Shown piece after piece: positions 6,710 to 13,753 of a stretch of 26,231 bases of DNA. Position numbers and translations under genes: made by a program. Within the stretch, counting starts at the first letter, position 1. The number at the start of each line of letters is the position of its first letter. The notes beneath the pieces are model-generated. The model was not told the DNA's origin, did no database searches, and was given only the letters and a program-made list of their open reading frames with translations. Source of the DNA: a virus; IMG/VR virus record IMGVR_UViG_3300008258_000019, positions 1 to 26,231 of that record. One strand, written 5' to 3'.

Positions 6710-6919
6710 ATGAAAAAAGAATTGTTTGACATGCTTATGACATCAGCGATGGCTGAAAAATCAAAAGCATTATTAACATTAAATCTATTATCTAACCACC
6801 CAGCTGGTATTGGCGATCATTCAACAAAAGACTTCTACAACAATGCTGAAGAAGCGCTTGCAATGTTAGTTGATGCTGATGATAAAATTGAAACTTTAGA
6901 AAAATATTTTAAAAAATAA
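6710..6919 (+). CDS. Small helical protein of unknown function (69 aa)
   Basis: The 69-residue protein is nearly all helical and acidic, with the pattern MLMTSAMAEKSKALLTLN early on and a DDKIETLEKYFKK end. No membrane segment or signal peptide is seen. The gap before it (6659-6709) is very AT-rich but has no clear TANATTTA box. The next gene follows after 4 nt. I do not recognise the family, though small proteins of this kind are common in phages. Confidence 0.65.
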   Translation: MKKELFDMLMTSAMAEKSKALLTLNLLSNHPAGIGDHSTKDFYNNAEEALAMLVDADDKIETLEKYFKK

Positions 6920-6923
6920 AATT

Positions 6924-7151
6924 ATGTTTTGGACAATATATGTAATAAGTGTTATTTATTGCTTTTATCAATTAGTAAAACGCTACATGGCAACTGACTT
7001 AAGAGGTGGTGGGTTAGATTCAGCCCCAGGATTAGATGCAGTTATGGTTCTTTTCATAGCACCATTTTTAGCTGTAGTTGACATTACTTTAACTTGGATA
7101 AAACTTTATAAAGAAGCTGAAGAGGCAAGACGAAGAAACAATACACTGTAG
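6924..7151 (+). CDS. Small membrane protein (75 aa)
   Basis: The 75-residue protein begins with a hydrophobic segment (FWTIYVISVIYCFYQLV, about 2-18) and has a second one in the middle (about 38-58, AVMVLFIAPFLAVVDI). Between them is a short glycine-containing loop, and the end is basic (EEARRRNNTL). It is probably a two-pass inner-membrane protein. Its TAG stop lies inside the 5' acceptor strand of the tRNA-like RNA at 7147, so RNA processing may affect the 3' end of its message. The function is unknown. Confidence 0.7.
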   Translation: MFWTIYVISVIYCFYQLVKRYMATDLRGGGLDSAPGLDAVMVLFIAPFLAVVDITLTWIKLYKEAEEARRRNNTL

Positions 7152-7305
7152 GGTGGCGGAATAGAGGTAGCTCCTCGTGGCAGACGTGCCCTCTCGTCTA
7201 GGGGGTGCTGATTAGAGACAGATGTAAGATATGGGTTGACCACAAAGCCGGTTTAGTTGTCTTACATTGAATCGCAGCGTGCTGGTTCAACCCCAGCCCC
7301 TACAG
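7147..7305 (+). tRNA. Oversized tRNA-like RNA (B), isotype unassigned
   Basis: The acceptor TGTAGGG/CCCTACA (7147-7153/7298-7304) and T arm GCTGG-TTCAACC-CCAGC (7281-7297) are perfect, but the RNA is 159 nt long. The D stem GCG (7156-7158)/CGT (7185-7187) encloses GGCAGA preceded by an extra hairpin GAGG-TAGCT-CCTC (7164-7176), at the same place as in RNA A. An anticodon-like stem CCCTC/GGGGG has loop TCGTCTA (7194-7200) but lacks U at position 33. A long arm follows, with ATGTAAG (7222-7228) pairing CTTACAT (7261-7267) and GCTG (7207) pairing CAGC (7275). It resembles a Leu/Ser-type tRNA with two insertions. Decoding ability is doubtful. Confidence 0.62.
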
Positions 7306-7310
7306 CAAAT

Positions 7311-7396
7311 GCCTTGGTGGTGAAATAGGTAGACACGCAGGACTTAAAATCCTGTTCGCAGCAATGCGAGTGCGAGTTCGATTCTCGCCTGAGGCA
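7311..7396 (+). tRNA. tRNA-Leu (anticodon TAA)
   Basis: A class II tRNA: acceptor GCCTTGG/CTGAGGC with G-U pairs, D stem GTG/CAC, anticodon stem CAGGA/TCCTG with loop CTTAAAA, variable arm TTCGCAGCAATGCGAGT, and T arm GCGAG-TTCGATT-CTCGC. The anticodon TAA reads TTA, a codon very frequent in this AT-rich DNA. The discriminator is A and CCA is not encoded. Confidence 0.95.
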
Positions 7397-7411
7397 CAAA
7401 TAATTATATAC

Positions 7412-7744
7412 ATGGCATGTCACTGCTTATACTTAAAAAATTCAGATGAATTCTACTCACTATTAAAGAGTAGAGATTCAGATATGATCATGAAGATGGT
7501 CAAATGTGTACTTAGTGCAGCTAAACGAAATAAAAAAACCATCGATATATTTGATATCACGTTCAAAAATACAGATGGCTTGATTTTTACTATTGATAAA
7601 TCGCAGTATACCGAATTATTGAGTAACTGCCTAAATGATTTAATCGCACTTGAAGAATACGAATTGTGCGCTGAGATTAAGAAATTTATCGATAAGAAAT
7701 CAAAAAGCAAAAAATCTGGGGATGTCCAGGTATTTGATCAGTAA
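7412..7744 (+). CDS. Small protein, paralog of the 2339-2641 product
   Basis: An ATG at 7364 in the same frame falls inside tRNA-Leu, so I use the ATG at 7412, giving 110 residues. Residues around KKTIDIFDITFKNTDGLIF, followed by a C-terminal ALEEYELCAEIKKFI helix, align with the protein at 2339-2641 (KKTSISLFEV, then EREEYNRCAECRD). The UVR-like end suggests a protein-protein contact role. The tail is basic and Ser/Lys-rich. A CHC near the N-terminus (residues 3-5) is not enough to call a zinc site. It sits alone between tRNA-Leu and the tmRNA, with only 3 nt between its stop and the tmRNA 5' end. Confidence 0.72.
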   Translation: MACHCLYLKNSDEFYSLLKSRDSDMIMKMVKCVLSAAKRNKKTIDIFDITFKNTDGLIFTIDKSQYTELLSNCLNDLIALEEYELCAEIKKFIDKKSKSKKSGDVQVFDQ

Positions 7745-7747
7745 TTC

Positions 7748-8084
7748 GGAGGTAATACCACACGCGGACAAAGTAAGATAAGTCCTTAAAACCTTGCGAA
7801 ACAATAACTGTAGAATTATCTACTATGACCTTCGACGACATGATGTCTTTCGTAGGTGCGAACGAGTACGCTTTAGCGGCTTAATTAGCGTCGGGTGTAA
7901 CATCCTAGGAACAGAAGTTACAAGCAGTTTACCCAAACGTTAAATGGGTTGGTGGAACGCTATACTAACCATATGGCCCCAATTCTTTTGGAACAGTAGT
8001 AAGATTAAACTGTTAAACTAAGCGTGTGAGACGTTGGTATTATTGTTCATTATTGAGACACGAGTTCGACTCTCGTCATCTCCA
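7748..8084 (+). ncRNA. ssrA: Transfer-messenger RNA (tmRNA)
   Basis: The tag frame GGT GCG AAC GAG TAC GCT TTA GCG GCT TAA (7855-7884) encodes GANEYALAA plus stop, close to Bacteroidetes tags of the GENNYALAA type. The tRNA-like domain is formed by GGAGGT at 7748 pairing with the ATCTCC before A8084, and by the T arm ACGAG-TTCGACT-CTCGT (8060-8076). Helix H2 is supported by AACAATAA (7800-7807) pairing with TTATTGTT (8040-8047). AACTAAGCGTGTGAGAC upstream of the 3' end resembles the conserved ACTAAGCATGTAG of bacterial tmRNA. Length is 337 nt, a normal size. It would free stalled ribosomes with SmpB and tag products for proteolysis. No smpB gene is visible, so host SmpB is presumably used. 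CCA is not encoded. Confidence 0.92.
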
Positions 8085-8090
8085 CAACTT

Positions 8091-8118
8091 AAAGCAACCG
8101 TAACTGGTTGCTTTTTTT
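8091..8118 (+). terminator. Rho-independent terminator after tmRNA
   Basis: The perfect 9-bp stem AAAGCAACC/GGTTGCTTT with loop GTAACT is followed by a T run. It starts 6 nt after the tmRNA 3' end and closes the tRNA/tmRNA unit. Confidence 0.93.
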
Positions 8119-8121
8119 CAT

Positions 8122-8131
8122 CATATTTATA
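8122..8131 (+). promoter_or_regulatory. Promoter-like box before the envelope cassette
   Basis: CATATTTATA follows the terminator directly and lies 25 nt (from the core) upstream of the ATG at 8155. A terminator followed by a box is what a new transcription unit would show. It would drive the genes from 8155 onward. Confidence 0.58.
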
Positions 8132-8154
8132 GGTAACCATTATAAATTAAAAAG

Positions 8155-8805
8155 ATGAAACAAAAAATTAGTGCTATCGCCATAGGCATGCGCGACAAAT
8201 TAGTACTGGGTTTTTTTATACTTGTTGGAGCTATTATTATGGCTGCCCTAGTAGCTCAGTTGTACTTCGTATATTGTGAGATTTTCAAATCGCACGAAGA
8301 AAACCTACAAATGGTTAATGAAATTAACTGGAAAATTGACGGTAGGTGGAAAAACGACCCAAATAACATTTGGTATAACGCAGATGAACATATCTGGGTT
8401 CAAAGCGTAACTAACAAAGTAGTTATAGGTAAATTAGCAGGTAACCGCAATTTAGAGTTCGGTGTTAAAAACGTACTAGAAGAGTACTTACAAGAAAAGG
8501 GACTGAATTTATCCCCAGATGCTGAACAAAAAATTAAAGTAGAAATTATTTATTTAGATGTTTTAACTACTAAGAAAAACGTATCTGTATTCCATAAAAA
8601 CGAACAAGAAGTTGTTATTCGCTTAAAAGGTATCTTATACAAAGAAGGTATTAAAGAGAAAGAGGTAATAGTTGAAGAATCATCATCTGAAATCTCTATG
8701 TCAACTTTAATAGTAGATGAAGGTGGTAAATTCAACCAAACAAGCTTAAGTAATGCACTTAAGAAGGGTTGTGATAAATTAATCACAAAACTATTAGAAA
8801 AATAA
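8155..8805 (+). CDS. Membrane-anchored extracytoplasmic protein
   Basis: The 216-residue protein has one strong membrane segment (about 16-42, KLVLGFFILVGAIIMAALVA) after a short basic N-terminus, then a soluble domain of about 170 residues that should face the periplasm. The soluble part alternates strands and helices. Its C-terminus, KFNQTSLSNALKKGCDK, resembles the end of the CsgG-like protein at 14672 (KFNQSTVSIATKKALD), so the two may share a fold or a partner. It is the first gene of the exported-protein run and is followed immediately by the secreted protein gene at 8806. No enzyme motif is visible. Confidence 0.72.
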   Translation: MKQKISAIAIGMRDKLVLGFFILVGAIIMAALVAQLYFVYCEIFKSHEENLQMVNEINWKIDGRWKNDPNNIWYNADEHIWVQSVTNKVVIGKLAGNRNLEFGVKNVLEEYLQEKGLNLSPDAEQKIKVEIIYLDVLTTKKNVSVFHKNEQEVVIRLKGILYKEGIKEKEVIVEESSSEISMSTLIVDEGGKFNQTSLSNALKKGCDKLITKLLEK

Positions 8806-10434
8806 ATGAAAAAACTATTACTAATTATTGGGATACTAATAATATCCATAACAACTAACGCTCAAATAGTTGTAAATCAATCTATTTCTGCTGGACCTTA
8901 TAAAGTAGGTGACACAGTTACTGTAACATATACAGTTGATAAGGGTATAACTAAACCACGTTATTTCTGGTTAAGATACCAATTTAATAATAAAGCGTTA
9001 ACGTATGTATCTACTACATTTACACAGGGTAGTCAAGCTCAAACATTTTATACTGGTTGGACTAACTATAGATTTACACCTAAGGCAAATATAAGCGATA
9101 CATCATTATATGGTCAATACCAAGCAACACCTTGGTCGTATGCTGTGAACGCAGATTGGAATGTTGGGCAGTTAGCAATCCAAAGAGCAGATAGAAGTAT
9201 AGATGGCGTAATAGCAACCCAAAGATATATTCTTAAAGACCAAAACACATACCAGAATTTTCACGATTTAGACTTATCATATGCATTAGATAGTGCAAGT
9301 GGTAATAATATCCCATTTGTAAGAACAACATCAGTTCCTTTATCAATATCTGGTGTATCTGGTAATACGTCTTTCTTTAAAGTAAGGGTATTATTCCCAT
9401 CTGGATATAACATTAGTGATCATTCAGTTCAGTTAATGAGATTAAAAACTGATGGTAGTGGAGATATTGATTGGTCACAACAACCACTTCAACAAAAAGC
9501 ATTGGATGGTAGTGGTGAGGCTATATTCACAACGGGTGTTAAAGTTGGTGATTCGTTAGGTGTATTCGTTGGAAACGCATCATCTAAAAGCTGGATGAAT
9601 AATGTAATAACTGTATCAGACGCATATAGAGCATTTTTAGGACATTCTCAAACTGATATAGCAGGCAATAGTACATTCTTTACAAGACCTACACTTGAAA
9701 GAAGAATTGGTAATGTAACTAGAAACGATATGACATTTACTGAAGCAGATGCTTATTATTCATTTGCACACGTAATGGGAATTGATGTATCTGCTAATGC
9801 TTTCATCCCAACATCAACATCTACATCTTGGAGATGGCATAGTGGTTTATTAAATCAAAGTTGGTTAGATGGTACTTCAAGATATAGAGTATATATTACT
9901 CAACCTGCACAAACAGTAGATGCTGTGTTCGCTTGGGGTGGTGACTTAGATTGGTCACATTCATCTCATCCTGATACAATTGCTGCAAGAATATCAAGTG
10001 GTGTCTTTACAAATAGCATAGGTGAAACTATAAAAATTGGTACTATGTCTTACAAAGCACCAGTACTAGAGAAAGCAACATTAAGTTTAACCTCAGCAAT
10101 TGAAAATAACAAAGTAACATTGTCAGCAAACTTAACTAAAGCGGATTTAGCTGGTTTAGAAGTGATTATGCAATATGATAGTACTAAATTAACATTAACA
10201 GATGTTGTATTTGATGCTGGTAGTACAATTACAAACTTCTCAACACATGATAATGGTAGATTAACATTTGGTTCAATTGATCAATTAAAAACAGCTAGAA
10301 TTAAAGTTGGAACTCCATATAAATTAATATTCACACCTAAAGTACCTTTAAGTAACACTGCAGGTTTATTCTATACAGTATTAGCAGATGCAGTTGATGC
10401 GACTGGTAAAAAGATAGAATTAATAGTTGAATAA
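8806..10434 (+). CDS. Secreted multidomain adhesin-like protein with cohesin-like C-terminus
   Basis: The 542-residue protein starts with a clear signal peptide (MKKLLLIIGILIISITTNAQ) right after the previous stop. Residues about 21-110 form a beta domain. Residues 266-325 (NVITVSDAYRAFLG, then FTEADAYYSFAHVMG) look like a degenerate dockerin-type repeat pair without clear calcium loops. Residues about 420-542, including LAGLEVIMQYDSTKLTLTDV, match the strand pattern of cohesin-like domains. It shares VTVSD, LDWSHSSHP/NLSHSAIP and the cohesin-like end with the next gene product, so they are paralogs in their C-terminal halves. It is probably exported to the cell surface or periplasm. Cohesin and dockerin calls are from pattern only. 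Confidence 0.7.
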   Translation: MKKLLLIIGILIISITTNAQIVVNQSISAGPYKVGDTVTVTYTVDKGITKPRYFWLRYQFNNKALTYVSTTFTQGSQAQTFYTGWTNYRFTPKANISDTSLYGQYQATPWSYAVNADWNVGQLAIQRADRSIDGVIATQRYILKDQNTYQNFHDLDLSYALDSASGNNIPFVRTTSVPLSISGVSGNTSFFKVRVLFPSGYNISDHSVQLMRLKTDGSGDIDWSQQPLQQKALDGSGEAIFTTGVKVGDSLGVFVGNASSKSWMNNVITVSDAYRAFLGHSQTDIAGNSTFFTRPTLERRIGNVTRNDMTFTEADAYYSFAHVMGIDVSANAFIPTSTSTSWRWHSGLLNQSWLDGTSRYRVYITQPAQTVDAVFAWGGDLDWSHSSHPDTIAARISSGVFTNSIGETIKIGTMSYKAPVLEKATLSLTSAIENNKVTLSANLTKADLAGLEVIMQYDSTKLTLTDVVFDAGSTITNFSTHDNGRLTFGSIDQLKTARIKVGTPYKLIFTPKVPLSNTAGLFYTVLADAVDATGKKIELIVE

Positions 10435-10435
10435 T

Positions 10436-12700
10436 ATGAAACAAATATTAGTTACATTATTCTTATTGATATCATTTTTAGGGTTCGGACAGAGTGTATC
10501 TGCTCCGGACTCTAAATCATTTTTACCTTCTACAGCAGGACAAGATGCTAGTGGATTCGTATTAAGTGGATTTAACTCAACTGCAACTTTATTAGCATCA
10601 ATTAGTTTAGTTAATCCTCCAACAGGTACAACATTTAACCTAACTACAACAACAGGTTTAATAGCAGCAAGTGGATTCACTTTAGCAGGTAATAAAACTC
10701 GTTTAGTGGTAACTGGAACAATGGCTAATATCAATACCGCATTAGCATCTCTAAAAGTAAATACAGGTTCAGTAAGAGGTAATATTGCCTTATCAGTAGC
10801 AGCAACTGTAAATCCAACAGGTTTCTTTTACAATGGAACAAACGGACACTTTTACAGACCAATATCAACAGGTGCTACTTATACAAACGCAAGGGCAGCA
10901 GCTGAATTAACAACATTTAAAGGACAAAAAGGATATTTAGTAACAATCACTTCACCAGATGAAGATGCTTTTATTTTTAACAATGTTCCTCAATCAAATA
11001 TATGGTTTGCATTAACGGATGAAGCAAGTGAAGCAAGATGGGTAATTGATGCTGGTCCTGAAAAAGGAACTTTAATTAAAATCAATAATGGTCAAACAAA
11101 CGGAAATATTCCCGGTCAATACAATAACTGGGCATTCGGTGAACCAAACAATAGTGGTAACGAAGATTATGCAGTAACAAAATGGAATGGTTCTCAATGG
11201 AACGATTTACCAAACCATTTTAATAATCCTTATGTAATTGAATATGGAACTTGGACTAATCCCGATGATGCTACCTTTACTGAGTTCTATACTAATAGTG
11301 TAACTTATTCAAATGGAGAAGTTCTAACGGCAAGATTTAATTTTGACTTTGGAGGTAATGTAGATGAAACTAGATTCTCAGCTAAAGCAAATACTTTTGT
11401 AAACAATACTTGGGGTGTAACTACTAACACATCAAGAGCAATAAGTGGATTGGGTAAAGCAGACATCACAAATGATTTAGATACTGCAAAAATAAATGGT
11501 GGTGGTGTTAGAGCAACAACAACAGGTGGACAAGTAGAATGGTGTGTAGTATATGATTATGAACCACAAAATCAAAGATACCAAATTTTAATTGATAAAA
11601 GAGAATTTACACAAGGCATTTCAGCAAGTAATGTTACAAGTTTACAATTATTTGATTTATGGAATGGGCCTGTAACTTATCAATGGGATGATGGGACATG
11701 GGCTGCTTATTGGATTTATACACCAACGGAACTTAATTTTGCAGGTTCATCGTTTACATCTAATATAAGACGAGCTGGGTTTTTTTGGGGGTTACGTGCA
11801 GAATTTACATTTACTCCAAATACAATATTTAAACAACATGGTATTGAATTAACAACTAATCAAACTGATTTAAATACATTATATAATAGCATAGTAACTG
11901 TATCAGATGTGTTTATAGCATTTAAGGAATTATCAAACGGTGGGATATTTGGAAATGAAAGCGGTAATGAATTTGGATATGGTATTCAATACATGAATGC
12001 TGATGTTGATGGTAATGGGGTCTTTAATGAAGCAGATACTTATAGACTACTACAACATTTAACAGGAGTAAAATCACTTACAGAATATTCAACATTAACG
12101 TACTTAATGAAATTATATGGTAAATCGGAGTATGATGCTATAACTAAATCAAATTGGAATACACAATTTAACTACACAAGAAGTTTATACCCATTCAACT
12201 TAAATACAGGTACACTTAATAATACTTACAATGTAGATGTAACTTGGGTTGGTGATGTAAACTTATCCCATTCAGCAATACCTACTTCAAATAACGTAAC
12301 AATTATGTCTGTAGGTACTATGTCTGCATCAAATGAAATTAATGCTTCAATTGTTACTGAGGTAAGTGATAAAATATATGCTTACATTACTTTAGACCCA
12401 TTACAACAACAATTAGTAGGAACTCAATTCCAATTAAACTATGATAATTCAGTATTGAAATTTGAAGGTGTAGAGTTTAAAACTAAAGGTAGTCCAATGA
12501 ACTATAATACTAATAGGGGTAACTTTATAAACTTAGGTTCATTAATTAGTGATGGTAGTACTACATTAGATAATACTACTGAATATAAAATCACATTCAC
12601 ATCAACAACTAAGCTTGATAATATATTAGGTTTAATATCAATAGGTGCTACTGATGCTGTAAATAAAGCAGGTGTACAATTAAAAGTTAAAGTAAAATAA
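10436..12700 (+). CDS. Secreted C-type lectin protein with dockerin- and cohesin-like regions
   Basis: I take the ATG at 10436, 1 nt after the previous stop, because it begins a proper signal peptide (MKQILVTLFLLISFLGFGQS); the TTG at 10427 is unneeded. The mature 735 residues contain a beta-repeat region (about 31-125) of bacterial surface-protein type, a C-type lectin domain (about 129-271) with GEPNN (Glu236-Pro-Asn238) and WND (255-257), the calcium and sugar site of EPN-type lectins, a long beta region, a dockerin-like segment with the EF-hand loop DVDGNGVFNEAD (523-534), and a cohesin-like C-terminus (about 636-754). It likely binds glycans outside the cytoplasm. No reverse transcriptase or template repeat is seen, so lectin diversification is not supported. 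Confidence 0.82.
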   Translation: MKQILVTLFLLISFLGFGQSVSAPDSKSFLPSTAGQDASGFVLSGFNSTATLLASISLVNPPTGTTFNLTTTTGLIAASGFTLAGNKTRLVVTGTMANINTALASLKVNTGSVRGNIALSVAATVNPTGFFYNGTNGHFYRPISTGATYTNARAAAELTTFKGQKGYLVTITSPDEDAFIFNNVPQSNIWFALTDEASEARWVIDAGPEKGTLIKINNGQTNGNIPGQYNNWAFGEPNNSGNEDYAVTKWNGSQWNDLPNHFNNPYVIEYGTWTNPDDATFTEFYTNSVTYSNGEVLTARFNFDFGGNVDETRFSAKANTFVNNTWGVTTNTSRAISGLGKADITNDLDTAKINGGGVRATTTGGQVEWCVVYDYEPQNQRYQILIDKREFTQGISASNVTSLQLFDLWNGPVTYQWDDGTWAAYWIYTPTELNFAGSSFTSNIRRAGFFWGLRAEFTFTPNTIFKQHGIELTTNQTDLNTLYNSIVTVSDVFIAFKELSNGGIFGNESGNEFGYGIQYMNADVDGNGVFNEADTYRLLQHLTGVKSLTEYSTLTYLMKLYGKSEYDAITKSNWNTQFNYTRSLYPFNLNTGTLNNTYNVDVTWVGDVNLSHSAIPTSNNVTIMSVGTMSASNEINASIVTEVSDKIYAYITLDPLQQQLVGTQFQLNYDNSVLKFEGVEFKTKGSPMNYNTNRGNFINLGSLISDGSTTLDNTTEYKITFTSTTKLDNILGLISIGATDAVNKAGVQLKVKVK

Positions 12701-13035
12701 TGAAAAAACTACTATTCATATTATTACTATTATCAGCTTGTAAAAAGGTAGACGTACCACCACAACCACCAACGGTACAGGATATATTCAGCGTTGCTGA
12801 ATCTACCGTGTCTAATGGTGGAGATATTTACTTTGATTTAAAATCATCAGGTACATACACACTAACAATGTTAGATCAAACCCAAAACGTAATCACAAGG
12901 GAGCGTATTAGTGGTAAAGTTGGCCAAAACAAATTAAAAATATACACTAGTTCGCTACCAGTTAAATATTTATATCTAGTATTGGAAGATCAATCCCGTA
13001 CTCAAATAGGTAAAACCACCATTAAAATTAATTAA
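12700..13035 (+). CDS. Lipoprotein with sorting-domain-like fold (1 of 2)
   Basis: The 111-residue protein has a type II signal peptide with lipobox LLSAC (Cys14) followed by KKVDVPPQPP. The mature part is a beta-sandwich-like domain ending VGQNKLKIYTSSLPVKYLYLVLEDQSRTQ. Its paralog is encoded next door at 13038; both share KVDVP, VGxNxLKxYTSxLP and a final strand pair. That pattern resembles type IX secretion C-terminal domains (N ... DVSSLPxGxYxVxL). Its start overlaps the previous stop by one base, so it is coupled to the lectin gene. Membrane-anchored, probably at the outer membrane. Confidence 0.78.
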   Translation: MKKLLFILLLLSACKKVDVPPQPPTVQDIFSVAESTVSNGGDIYFDLKSSGTYTLTMLDQTQNVITRERISGKVGQNKLKIYTSSLPVKYLYLVLEDQSRTQIGKTTIKIN

Positions 13036-13037
13036 AG

Positions 13038-13412
13038 ATGAACGCAATGAAAAAAATATTAGCAGTTGCAGCTATCCTATTTGTAGGATGTACTAAAGTG
13101 GATGTACCAACACCACTACCCCCAGTAACAAACGCTGAATTAAAAATAACTAGCGCCGTAGGTATTAAATTACAATCACCATTTGTAACAAACGAAGTTG
13201 CTATGAATGTTAAAAGTGATGTAGCACAGTCAGTTACAATTAGAATATTTGATATCTCAAACAGAGTAGTATCAAAAGAAACAGTAAACGTAATCGTTGG
13301 TGATAATATCTTAAAAGTATACACATCAGCATTACCACCATCAGCATACAGAATTGGATTATTTGATGCTAATGGCAATCAATTAGGAATCACAGATTTT
13401 AACAAACTATAA
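13038..13412 (+). CDS. Lipoprotein with sorting-domain-like fold (2 of 2)
   Basis: The 124-residue protein begins MNAMKK; the second Met at 13047 is an alternative start. The lipobox is LFVGC (Cys17), followed by TKVDVPTPLPP. The mature domain contains SVTIRIFDISNRVVSKETV and VGDNILKVYTSALPPSAYRIGLFDANG, the order of strands seen in type IX secretion sorting domains (IYNxxGxxV, N, LPxGxYxv). A true sorting domain sits at the end of a large cargo, not on a lipoprotein, so this may be a mimic or simply share the fold. It is paralogous to the product at 12700-13035. Confidence 0.78.
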   Translation: MNAMKKILAVAAILFVGCTKVDVPTPLPPVTNAELKITSAVGIKLQSPFVTNEVAMNVKSDVAQSVTIRIFDISNRVVSKETVNVIVGDNILKVYTSALPPSAYRIGLFDANGNQLGITDFNKL

Positions 13413-13424
13413 AAATTAAATAAC

Positions 13425-13736
13425 ATGTCAGAAGAAGTAGAACAAGAATCAACTGGTAAATCGTTTAAAAACATTATCATCGGTTTAGTTAGTACAGTTA
13501 CACTAGGTATTGGTGGATTTATTACTAACAAATTAACAGGTGGAGGTGATGATGATAAAGCAACACCAGCAGCAGCTGCTCCAGTAATTAACATTACTAA
13601 CAGCAACCAACAATCTCAAGCAGCAGGTGGTAAAACTGTAATCATTAAAGAAAAAGCAGCAGAACCAGCTAAACCAGCAGCTCCAGTTAAGAAAAAAGAC
13701 GGTGACGAATTTAAAGAAGAAGCACCAAAGTGGTAA
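13425..13736 (+). CDS. Small membrane protein with Ala/Pro/Lys-rich tail (103 aa)
   Basis: After a charged N-terminus there is one membrane segment (about 16-34, NIIIGLVSTVTLGIGGFI), a GGGDDD hinge, an Ala/Pro-rich linker, and a Lys/Ala/Pro/Glu-rich tail ending APKW. The tail is unlikely to fold alone and may reach across the periplasm or line the inner membrane. It is the first of three consecutive small membrane protein genes (13425, 13754, 14381). The family is not recognised. Confidence 0.7.
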   Translation: MSEEVEQESTGKSFKNIIIGLVSTVTLGIGGFITNKLTGGGDDDKATPAAAAPVINITNSNQQSQAAGGKTVIIKEKAAEPAKPAAPVKKKDGDEFKEEAPKW

Positions 13737-13753
13737 TAAATAAAAAATAAAGT

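Noticed and set aside
7364-7411. In-frame upstream start for the 7412 gene
   Set aside because: This ATG lies inside the variable and T arms of tRNA-Leu; the ATG at 7412 gives a protein that aligns with its paralog.
10436-12700. Diversity-generating retroelement target
   Set aside because: The C-type lectin fold raised this, but there is no reverse transcriptase, no template/variable repeat pair and no IMH-like element in the window.
8806-12700. Tail fibre or virion structural genes
   Set aside because: Their size and beta-rich composition would fit, but clear signal peptides on both and on their neighbours argue for export. Virion proteomics could overturn this.
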